DNA of 8,329 bases from CAZGZD01 sp964401915 (lineage in GTDB: Bacteria > Patescibacteriota > Microgenomatia > UBA1406 > GWC2-37-13), in the NCBI GenBank assembly GCA_964401915.1, contig CAYOAI010000026.1, forward strand, positions 1 through 8,329. The letters run 5' to 3'. The position numbers were made by a program, and so were the translations under genes. The notes beneath the pieces were generated by a model, which saw only the letters and a program-made list of their open reading frames with translations, was not told where the DNA came from and did no database searches. This document shows positions 1-5,318 of the stretch, piece after piece (the stretch's first letter is position 1; every line of letters starts with the position of its first letter).

Positions 1-263
1 TTGATCTTCAACTCGCCGCAGTCTCTGAACTTTTGCAAAAACAGAATCTAAGTTTTGAACCAACAGATGGGCTTAAAAAACATCTGCAGGTCGTGGGCTT
101 TGACTCAGTCTATGGCGCACGTCCACTTCGCCGTACAGTAAACGAACTGATCGTGGATGAAGTCGCCCTTCAGATAATCGAGGGTAAGATCAAGCCCCAA
201 GATAAGATAGTTGTGGACTATAAGGAGAACAAGGTGCAGATATCGGTGAAAAAACCTAACTAG
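1..263 (+). CDS. Clp/Hsp100 family AAA+ ATPase (ClpB/ClpC type), C-terminal fragment
   Basis: This is the last 86 codons of a gene that begins before the window. The reading frame is open from base 3, so the TTG at 33 is not a real start. Seen: the fragment contains YGARPLRR, the sensor-2 arginine motif of the second AAA+ module's small C-terminal subdomain. It is followed by a helix and then a KIKPQDKIVVD-type strand segment that matches the usual end of ClpB, ClpC and ClpE proteins. Known of the family: these hexameric cytoplasmic ATPases thread proteins through a central pore, either for disaggregation with DnaK (ClpB) or for ClpP proteolysis (ClpC). The sensor-2 arginine contacts the ATP phosphates. 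Which member this is cannot be told, because the N-terminal domain, middle domain and any IGF/L ClpP loop lie outside the window. The gene converges on the orphan gene to its right. Confidence 0.9.
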   Translation, partial: DLQLAAVSELLQKQNLSFEPTDGLKKHLQVVGFDSVYGARPLRRTVNELIVDEVALQIIEGKIKPQDKIVVDYKENKVQISVKKPN

Positions 264-271
264 CTCTATCT

Positions 272-319
272 ATTCTGTACCAGATGTTCTGGAGTCTCGA
301 TATATCGGGACGATAGAAT
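272..319. other. Nested inverted repeats between convergent genes (possible terminator or structured RNA)
   Basis: The 72-bp gap between the Clp stop and the orphan gene's stop holds two adjacent hairpins. One is CCAGA-TGT-TCTGG (280-292). The other is a nearly perfect 18-base palindrome (294-311, one G:T pair). A weak 5-bp ATTCT/AGAAT stem (272-276 with 315-319) encloses both, so a three-arm fold can be drawn. No T-run follows on either strand, so it is not a classic intrinsic terminator. The position between two converging genes still makes a bidirectional stop or 3'-end protecting role plausible. The stems are short and chance is possible. Confidence 0.35.
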
Positions 320-335
320 CTGTTGCTTAAAGACG

Positions 336-1007
336 CTATAAATCGACAGTCATAATTTGGCGAGTTGTAAGATCTGCCTCTGGATTTATTTTACCCAATT
401 TTGTCAATATCCCCTGCAAAAATTCTTCGCTAGCACTTCCCTCTACGTATCCACCGCTCCCTTTTCGTGTCCCACCAGGAGACCACATGATCTTCCCACC
501 CAACTCATCAAGCCGGTCCGACAATACTTGTGATCCTTCAATATCAGTCTGACTAAAATCATCTGATACTCCTATCCCCTCCTTTAGCTCACGCTCCTCA
601 TCCTTAAAAGATTTTATTTTGGCGATAGCAACTTGTGCTGGAACTATATCGTCAGACGCTTCATTTGCAAATGCTGAAGTTTGAACAACAAAGGGTTTCC
701 CTTTCTCTGTGCGACCAAACTCATGAAACATTACTTGAACAAAGATTGGCTTAGCGTCTTCCGTACCTTCTAAAGTCCAGCTTACCACATTCGCATCACC
801 ACCCAGAATCTTAAAAGTTGCCTCGCGTTCAGTGTGTAAACCACCATTTCCCTGTTTGCCATGCTCCGCACTTCCATATCGTGCTAAAGAGTCTATTTTT
901 CCTCGCACTTCTTCTACCGTTCTTGAGGTTGCATGCTCAAGTGGTCGAGGAATATCTTTTGGAGGTGCATACTGGGGCGGTGGTATGGGTCGATCGGGTG
1001 AATCCAT
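336..1007 (-). CDS. Orphan hypothetical protein, 223 aa
   Basis: I do not recognise this protein. Seen from the Met at 1007: a proline-rich N-terminus (about 8 prolines in the first 22 residues), then a soluble, charged, mixed alpha/beta-looking domain. There is a Gly/His-rich stretch at about 48-58 and a glutamate/lysine-rich helix at about 130-145. No signal peptide, membrane segment, cysteine cluster or nucleotide-binding motif is visible. The frame is open upstream to an ATG at 1142 (268 aa). I prefer 1007 because the extra 45 residues include five tyrosines encoded by a (CTA)n tract, and because that stretch also contains a hairpin plus T7 run and a TTGACA box that look like non-coding DNA. 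Its 17-bp spacing from the MGMT-like gene, if 1142 were used, would instead suggest a shared operon. Function unknown; it could be a lineage-specific protein. Confidence 0.7.
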   Translation of the reverse strand: MDSPDRPIPPPQYAPPKDIPRPLEHATSRTVEEVRGKIDSLARYGSAEHGKQGNGGLHTEREATFKILGGDANVVSWTLEGTEDAKPIFVQVMFHEFGRTEKGKPFVVQTSAFANEASDDIVPAQVAIAKIKSFKDEERELKEGIGVSDDFSQTDIEGSQVLSDRLDELGGKIMWSPGGTRKGSGGYVEGSASEEFLQGILTKLGKINPEADLTTRQIMTVDL

Positions 1008-1010
1008 GCC

Positions 1011-1039
1011 TATATGGTAGTAGTAGTAGTATTTGTCAA
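1011..1039 (-). promoter_or_regulatory. Possible sigma70-type promoter for the orphan gene
   Basis: Reading the minus strand, TTGACA (1039-1034) is a perfect -35 box. A 17-base spacer follows, then CATATA (1016-1011), a poor -10 match. The start codon at 1007 lies only three bases after that hexamer, so initiation would fall inside or at the start codon. That weakens the assignment. The spacer is almost wholly a CTA trinucleotide tract. Confidence 0.35.
1018..1031. repeat. Short trinucleotide tract, (TAG)4 TA
   Basis: Four perfect TAG units plus two further bases on the plus strand (CTA on the minus strand). It lies in the spacer of the putative promoter of the orphan gene. If the upstream start at 1142 were used, it would instead encode a run of tyrosines. 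The tract is short, so high slippage is not expected. Confidence 0.7.
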
Positions 1040-1048
1040 GACGACATG

Positions 1049-1077
1049 AAAAAAAGTGAGCCCGGGAGGTCTTCCCG
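1049..1077 (-). terminator. Possible terminator after the HIT and MGMT-like genes
   Basis: On the minus strand a GC-rich 5-bp stem, CGGGA with TCCCG (1077-1073 with 1067-1063) and a 5-base loop, is followed by seven bases and then a run of seven T (1055-1049). The distance from stem to T-run is larger than in canonical intrinsic terminators. The element lies about 80 bases past the MGMT-like stop codon and just before the orphan's putative promoter, where a transcription-unit boundary would be expected. Confidence 0.4.
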
Positions 1078-1159
1078 ATCCGCCTAATTGGATTGTCGCC
1101 GCGTTCTGATATGAAGTAATCAACTACAGTTTTTGTCCTCATAGACAGTAGTTTCCCAT

Positions 1160-1471
1160 CTATAAGCCAGTCGAGCTTCGGCGAAATCGCAGTGCTAAAT
1201 CCACTTTTTCACCGATAAATTCTACTCCCTCACTCATCAAACGCGCTCGCTGAGCAGATGCTCCGCCAAATGCGTAAGCCGTAGAAAGCGATCCGTCGGC
1301 GAAAACGACTCGGTGGCAGGGCACGGCAACCGGATCAGTATTGCGATGGATAATCTGCCCGACAGCTCGAGGCGATTTGATTCCAGCGCGTTTGGCAATC
1401 TGTCCATATGTCGCAACGAAGCCCTTGGGGATTGCGACCACGGCATCAAGCACTTTTTGCCTTATATCCAT
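1160..1471 (-). CDS. Single-domain MGMT-family alkyltransferase (O6-alkylguanine-type)
   Basis: Family role: O6-methylguanine-DNA methyltransferases move alkyl groups from damaged guanine to their own cysteine. Seen: the 103-residue protein is only the C-terminal DNA-binding/active-site domain. It carries TYGQIA (20s), the arginine-finger region PRAVGQ (34-39, Arg35), the Asn hinge (Asn44), the active-site PCHRV with Cys52-His53, and a conserved glutamate in SEG (Glu81). The Cys is kept, unlike in alkyltransferase-like (ATL) proteins, which have PWHRV. It could therefore be a minimal true methyltransferase or a DNA-lesion sensor; similar lone domains are usually annotated only as MGMT family. 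The ATG at 1471 is three bases after the HIT stop codon, without a clear ribosome binding site, so translation is probably coupled in a two-gene operon. Confidence 0.88.
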   Translation of the reverse strand: MDIRQKVLDAVVAIPKGFVATYGQIAKRAGIKSPRAVGQIIHRNTDPVAVPCHRVVFADGSLSTAYAFGGASAQRARLMSEGVEFIGEKVDLALRFRRSSTGL

Positions 1472-1474
1472 AGA

Positions 1475-1858
1475 TCAGAAGCCACTTTTAATCTTATCTA
1501 CAATCTCAAGCATCTTCGCATCTTCAAATTTTTGTCGCTCAGGCACGAACTCCTTCTCTTTTGTTCTTGGCATTATGTGAATATGGGCATGCGGCACTTC
1601 AAGTCCATGTGTGACATAGGTGACGAATGTTGGCGCCAGTGACTTTTGCATAGCACGTGTCACCTTCAGTACTGCTTCCCAATACGCGCCGAAGTTGGGC
1701 ACATCATATACCCAAGTGAAGTGTTTTTTCGGAATAAGTAGAGAGTGACCTGCAACCCGTGGAAATATATCCAAAAATCCCAGATAATCGGCGTCTTCAT
1801 ATATCTTATATGCTGGTATCTGACCCGCCACAATCTTGCAAAAAATACAATCATCCAT
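1475..1858 (-). CDS. HIT-family (HINT-like) nucleotide hydrolase
   Basis: Family role: histidine-triad proteins hydrolyse nucleotide-phosphate derivatives such as AMP-lysine or dinucleoside polyphosphates through a covalent nucleotidyl-histidine. Seen in 127 residues: an N-terminal CIFC pair (Cys4, Cys7), typical of zinc-binding HINT proteins; the first-half motif FLDIFPRVAGHSLLIPKKH (28-46); and the triad HAHIHIMPR, with His90, His92 and His94. The middle histidine is expected to be the nucleophile. The length fits the HINT branch (110-140 aa). It is the first gene of a leftward operon with the MGMT-like gene. Its -10 box lies eight bases before the ATG, suggesting a leaderless or nearly leaderless mRNA. 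The physiological substrate cannot be inferred. Confidence 0.93.
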   Translation of the reverse strand: MDDCIFCKIVAGQIPAYKIYEDADYLGFLDIFPRVAGHSLLIPKKHFTWVYDVPNFGAYWEAVLKVTRAMQKSLAPTFVTYVTHGLEVPHAHIHIMPRTKEKEFVPERQKFEDAKMLEIVDKIKSGF

Positions 1859-1866
1859 ACCAGCTC

Positions 1867-1895
1867 ATAATATCATTTTTTAGCTTCATTGACAA
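1867..1895 (-). promoter_or_regulatory. Sigma70-type promoter for the HIT/MGMT-like operon
   Basis: On the minus strand TTGTCA (1895-1890), a 17-base spacer and TATTAT (1872-1867) form a near-consensus promoter. Only eight bases separate the -10 from the HIT start codon at 1858, so transcription would begin about at the ATG (leaderless mRNA). The -35 box lies in the first copy of a perfect tandem 8-bp repeat, ATTGACAA (1888-1903), which also contributes the -35 of the divergent promoter. Confidence 0.6.
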
Positions 1896-1896
1896 A

Positions 1897-1925
1897 TTGA
1901 CAAAAATACAACTTCTCGCTATGAT
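1897..1925 (+). promoter_or_regulatory. Strong sigma70-type promoter for the aldolase operon
   Basis: TTGACA (1897-1902), exactly 17 bases, then TATGAT (1920-1925). This is the best promoter match in the window. The expected start of transcription near 1932 leaves a leader of about eight bases before the ATG at 1940, with no room for a Shine-Dalgarno sequence. A second TTGACA at 1889-1894 is the other copy of the tandem duplication, but it would give a 25-base spacer and is unlikely to be used with this -10. Confidence 0.75.
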
Positions 1926-1939
1926 ATAAAGACACTAAT

Positions 1940-3220
1940 ATGCAACTACTCACTACACTCCCGTCAAGCGATCAAGCGGTAGCGCTGATTGACGATCTTG
2001 TATACACAGCTGTATTTGCACAAGATCCAGAGCTTAAAAAAGAATCGCGAACCCTTATTCGTGAGGTCGCTCAAGCAGCTGGAGCACACTCCGCCTCAAT
2101 TCATGATCTTTACATGGCGATTGGAGAAGGCAAGGCTGATGGATTTACAGTCCCCGCAATAAATGTACGATTCCTCACCTACGACACAGCCCAAATCATC
2201 TTCTCCCTGATGCAAAAACATCAAATCGGGCCAGTGATATTTGAGATCGCCCGCTCCGAGATCGACTATACAGACCAACGGCCAGATGAGTATGCGGTCG
2301 TAGTCCTTGCCGCGGCAGTAAAAGCTGGATATGCTGGGCCGGTATTTATACAGGGTGATCATTTTCAGTTCAGCAAACGAGTCTATAGCCAAGAACCTGA
2401 GACTGAGATCGGGAAAATAAAAGCGCTCATCAAAGAAGCGGTTGATGCGAACTTCCTCAATATTGATATTGATGCTTCTACACTTGTCGACCTTGAGAAA
2501 GAAGATTTATCAGCTCAGCAAGAGCATAACTTCAAGATGACAGCGGGTCTAACGCGCTACATCCGAGAACTCGAACCGGAAGGTAAAACAATATCAATAG
2601 GTGGCGAGATCGGCCATATTGGAGGGAAAAATAGCACTGTTGCAGACTTTGAAGCTTTTATGGATGGATATCTTAAAGATATTGAAGGTGATAGTATAAA
2701 AGGAATAAGCAAAGTAAGTGTGCAGACCGGAAGCTCCCACGGGGGTACTCCCAATGCTGATGGCACAGTAGCAAATGTCAATATCGACTTTAATGTATTA
2801 AAAGACATAAGCGAGGTAGCTCGCTCCAAGTATCACATCGGCGGCTCAGTCCAACACGGCGCCTCCACTCTACCCAATGAACTTTTCCACAACTTCCCGC
2901 AAAATAATACGCTCGAGATTCACCTTGCTACAGGATTTCAGAATATCGTATATGATACGATGCCGACTTCGCTTCGAGATCGCATGGTTGAATGGGTAAG
3001 GCAAAATTGCCAAGGCGAATGGGATAGTGAACTCACAGAGATACAAAATATCTACAAAACTCGGAAATATGCAATTGGACCTTTCAAACAGCAAGTATGG
3101 GATTTGACAGACGAGGAGAAAGCACCGATCCGTGAAGCACTTAGGAATCAACTTTCTTTTCTTTTTGAGAAGCTCAATGTTATAAATACAAAAGATATTG
3201 TCACTACTTATGTCAAATAA
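1940..3220 (+). CDS. fba: Class II (metal-dependent) fructose-bisphosphate aldolase family protein
   Basis: Family role: reversible aldol condensation of dihydroxyacetone phosphate and glyceraldehyde-3-phosphate to fructose-1,6-bisphosphate, using a divalent metal. Seen in 426 residues: VPAINVRF (71-78); QGDHFQF with Asp140-His141 in place of the usual LDH; GGEIGHIGG (221-229, Glu223); GSSHGG (His267); and QHGAST (His306). These fit the metal-binding histidines and the catalytic aspartate. HLATGFQN (328-335) precedes a C-terminal helical extension. The protein is longer than common class II enzymes (roughly 280-360 aa), with an extra N-terminal segment of about 65 residues. Tagatose-bisphosphate aldolase activity is an alternative. 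The gene is the first of the rightward cluster, and the bisphosphatase start codon lies inside its 3' end, which ties it to gluconeogenesis. Confidence 0.87.
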   Translation: MQLLTTLPSSDQAVALIDDLVYTAVFAQDPELKKESRTLIREVAQAAGAHSASIHDLYMAIGEGKADGFTVPAINVRFLTYDTAQIIFSLMQKHQIGPVIFEIARSEIDYTDQRPDEYAVVVLAAAVKAGYAGPVFIQGDHFQFSKRVYSQEPETEIGKIKALIKEAVDANFLNIDIDASTLVDLEKEDLSAQQEHNFKMTAGLTRYIRELEPEGKTISIGGEIGHIGGKNSTVADFEAFMDGYLKDIEGDSIKGISKVSVQTGSSHGGTPNADGTVANVNIDFNVLKDISEVARSKYHIGGSVQHGASTLPNELFHNFPQNNTLEIHLATGFQNIVYDTMPTSLRDRMVEWVRQNCQGEWDSELTEIQNIYKTRKYAIGPFKQQVWDLTDEEKAPIREALRNQLSFLFEKLNVINTKDIVTTYVK

Positions 3221-4166
3221 ATGGACCACGCTTACTGAATTTATCCTCAAGGAAGAGCAACAATTTCCAGAAGCTCAGGGCAACCTTACGCTACTTCTCA
3301 ACCAAATTGCCGAAGCAGGTAAGATCATTGCTTCTCATATCAAAAAATCAGGACTCGTGGATATCCAAGGCTCAGCCGGACGAACTAATGCCTCATCGGA
3401 GGAGGTACAAAAGCTGGATGAGTTCGCAAACGACCTGATGGTGGATATACTCGCAAGTAGCGGGCAGGTTGCAACAATAGTATCGGAGGAGATGGAAGAC
3501 TCATATGAGGTAGAGACGCGCCGCGGTGACTATATCGTATATATGGACCCTCTCGATGGCTCATCCAACATAGATGTTAATGTATCAATCGGCACCATAT
3601 TCTCAATCTACAAAAAAAGCGGAGATACTATACTCTATCCAGGTCGCAAGCAAGTTGCAGCTGGTTATATTCTCTATGGATCCAGCGTGATGTTGGTATA
3701 CACTTGCGGAGCAGGCGTGAATGGATTTACTCTCGACCCTTCAATCGGGAGCTTTCTCCTCTCTCATCCTGGTATTAAGATCCCAGATGAGGGGCGTATT
3801 TATTCTATCAATGAAGGATACAGCGCCCGCTACAGCGCCGATTTACAAAAATACCTTGAAGCAATAAAAAATGAAGAAAGCCCTTACAAGGCACGCTACG
3901 TGGGATCTATGGTTGCCGATATTCACCGCACACTTCTTAAGGGTGGTATTTTTATATATCCGGCAGATAGCCGGAATCCAGACGGCAAACTCAGACTTAT
4001 GCTTGAGGTGAACTCCATGGCATATATTGTGGAGCAAGCAGGAGGTACAAGTATATCTGGCAAGCACTCGCCGCTTGATATCTCTCCGTCTGATTTTCAC
4101 CAAAGAGTACCAGTTGTCATGGGAAGCAAAAAAGAGGTCGAGAAATATCAACGAATAATAGCTTAA
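3210..4166 (+). CDS. fbp: Class I fructose-1,6-bisphosphatase
   Basis: Hydrolyses fructose-1,6-bisphosphate to fructose-6-phosphate in the cytoplasm, the irreversible gluconeogenic step. Seen in 318 residues: VSEEMED (91-97), the metal signature DPLDGSSN (113-120), the continuation IDVNVSIGTIFSIY, a YSINEGY substrate-binding segment (198-204), RYVGSMVADIHR (229-240), and LMLEVNSMA (263-271) with the metal-binding Glu266. The length agrees with class I enzymes (about 330 aa). I chose the ATG at 3210. It overlaps the aldolase gene by 11 bases, a sign of translational coupling. A TTG at 3198 would add four residues and is less likely. There is no Shine-Dalgarno sequence. The typical AMP-inhibition residues cannot be judged by eye. 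Confidence 0.95.
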   Translation: MSNKWTTLTEFILKEEQQFPEAQGNLTLLLNQIAEAGKIIASHIKKSGLVDIQGSAGRTNASSEEVQKLDEFANDLMVDILASSGQVATIVSEEMEDSYEVETRRGDYIVYMDPLDGSSNIDVNVSIGTIFSIYKKSGDTILYPGRKQVAAGYILYGSSVMLVYTCGAGVNGFTLDPSIGSFLLSHPGIKIPDEGRIYSINEGYSARYSADLQKYLEAIKNEESPYKARYVGSMVADIHRTLLKGGIFIYPADSRNPDGKLRLMLEVNSMAYIVEQAGGTSISGKHSPLDISPSDFHQRVPVVMGSKKEVEKYQRIIA

Positions 4167-4180
4167 AAAGTTTCCTTTTG

Positions 4181-4267
4181 TTACTTTTGCTTGTTTATGC
4201 GACTTGGGAGGCCCAGCCAACATATGCTGGGAGGGAACCCACTGGAGACAGAAACAAGTAAAAGTAA
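4181..4267. other. Long hairpin element between fbp and gap (candidate structured RNA or palindromic repeat)
   Basis: Two 16-base arms, 4181-4196 and 4252-4267, pair fully (15 Watson-Crick pairs and one G:T). They are A/T-rich, while the 55-base interior is GC-rich and contains nested stems: TGGG with CCCA (4205-4208/4238-4241) and CCCAGC with GCTGGG (4212-4217/4226-4231, 8-base loop). A purine-rich asymmetric internal loop (AGG opposite AGGGAA) separates the two inner stems. It matches no RNA family that I can name. No T-run follows on the plus strand. It may be a processing or attenuation hairpin between fbp and gap, a regulatory RNA, or a small palindromic or MITE-like repeat. No target-site duplication is evident. 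Confidence 0.6.
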
Positions 4268-4277
4268 AGAAAAAATT

Positions 4278-4286
4278 TGAGATAAT
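4278..4286 (+). promoter_or_regulatory. Possible extended -10 promoter for gap-pgk
   Basis: TG-A-GATAAT at 4278-4286 fits an extended -10 element. No convincing -35 lies 17 bases upstream, where the sequence is the right arm of the long hairpin. The ATG at 4292 is five bases after the hexamer, so the transcript would be leaderless. This would let gap and pgk be transcribed apart from fba-fbp. Confidence 0.4.
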
Positions 4287-4291
4287 TAGAT

Positions 4292-5305
4292 ATGAAAAGA
4301 CTGAAAGTTGGTATAAATGGATTCGGTCGTATTGGACGTGCATTCACGCGAATTGCAGTCGATCGAGGCAACTTTGATATTGTCGCTGTAAATACAAGGC
4401 AGACCGCACCCGATATGCTCGCCTATCTTCTTAAATATGACTCAGTCTATCGCACATTTGCCAAAACCGTTGAAGCCAAAGAAGGTGCGCTCATCGTAGA
4501 CGGACAAGAAATAAAGGCCACGCAAATTGCCGAACCCGAAAATATTCCGTGGGATGAATACGGAGTAGACGTGGTAATTGAAGCGACAGGGGCATTTACA
4601 AAAAAACCAGATCTTCAAAGACATAAAAAAGATGGGGTCAAATATATTGTGCTTTCGGCACCTGCAAAAGATGAAGATACTGATACAGTAGTGCTCGGTG
4701 TAAATGATGAGATGCTTGATGAGAAAAACCTATGCGAAATATCCAATGCATCCTGCACCACCAACTGTGTTGCTCCTCTTTTTAAGGTGATTGATGACAA
4801 TTTTGAGATTGAGTCCGGATTCGTAACCACAGCCCATGCATACACATCCTCCCAAAGTCTTCTGGATGAGTCCAACAAAAAGCCTGATCGCTCGAGGGCC
4901 GCAGCTCTCAATATAATTCCAGCATCCACAGGTGCCGCGAAAGCTGTGGCAAGAGTCATACCACGACTTAAAGGCAAGCTTGACGGCATGGCAATCCGAG
5001 TACCAGTACCTACCGTATCATTTGCAGATATCTCAGCAGTTGTGAAAAATGCAACAACAGTAGACGAAGTCAACGCAGCTTTCCGTAAAGCAGCCGACGG
5101 ACCAATGAAAGGGATCTTACACTACGAGACTCAACCCCTTGTCTCATCCGATTATATCGGCGCGTCTTACTCATCAATATATGACGCAAATTACACCAAA
5201 GTTCTAGGAGGTACGCTTATCAAAGTCTTCGGTTGGTATGACAATGAGTGGGGATACTCTGCCCGTCTTGTCGATCTAGTTGAAAAACTCGCCCGCTTCG
5301 TGTAA
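4292..5305 (+). CDS. gap: Type I glyceraldehyde-3-phosphate dehydrogenase, probably NADP(H)-tolerant
   Basis: Interconverts glyceraldehyde-3-phosphate and 1,3-bisphosphoglycerate. Seen in 337 residues: the Rossmann motif GINGFGRIGR (7-16), the active-site SNASCTTNC with Cys155, TTAHAY with His182, STGAAKAV (212-219), IRVPVP with Arg236, and the C-terminal GWYDNEWGYS (314-323). The usual length is 330-340. Two coenzyme sites depart from the NAD pattern. The Asp that normally follows Asn34 is Thr35 (then Arg36), and the Leu-Pro pair of the S-loop is Glu193-Ser194. In the family, loss of that Asp and Pro-to-Ser at the second site accompany use of NADP, so a biosynthetic role is inferred. PGK follows 13 bases downstream. 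Confidence 0.96.
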   Translation: MKRLKVGINGFGRIGRAFTRIAVDRGNFDIVAVNTRQTAPDMLAYLLKYDSVYRTFAKTVEAKEGALIVDGQEIKATQIAEPENIPWDEYGVDVVIEATGAFTKKPDLQRHKKDGVKYIVLSAPAKDEDTDTVVLGVNDEMLDEKNLCEISNASCTTNCVAPLFKVIDDNFEIESGFVTTAHAYTSSQSLLDESNKKPDRSRAAALNIIPASTGAAKAVARVIPRLKGKLDGMAIRVPVPTVSFADISAVVKNATTVDEVNAAFRKAADGPMKGILHYETQPLVSSDYIGASYSSIYDANYTKVLGGTLIKVFGWYDNEWGYSARLVDLVEKLARFV

Positions 5306-5318
5306 ATTAAGAGACCCT

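Noticed and set aside
818..1087. Plus-strand frames over the orphan gene's 5' region
   Set aside because: They overlap the longer minus-strand gene and show no domain.
1008..1142. N-terminal extension of the orphan protein to the ATG at 1142
   Set aside because: It encodes a low-complexity YYYYY stretch and covers a hairpin/T-run and a TTGACA box, so it looks non-coding. It cannot be fully excluded.
3198..3209. TTG start for the bisphosphatase
   Set aside because: An ATG four codons later is the better start codon and still overlaps the aldolase gene.
4181..4267. SRP RNA, 6S RNA, twister or hammerhead ribozyme reading of the hairpin element
   Set aside because: The conserved core sequences of those classes are absent; only a generic GGGAGGG stretch is shared with twister.
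3843..4343. Minus-strand 166-codon frame across the fbp end, the spacer and the gap start
   Set aside because: It is antisense to two well-supported genes and to the hairpin element, and its protein is low in recognisable features.
5280..5318. Upstream TTG start for PGK, overlapping gap
   Set aside because: The extra 13 residues do not resemble a PGK N-terminus, and the ATG at 5319 sits naturally just before the conserved strand.
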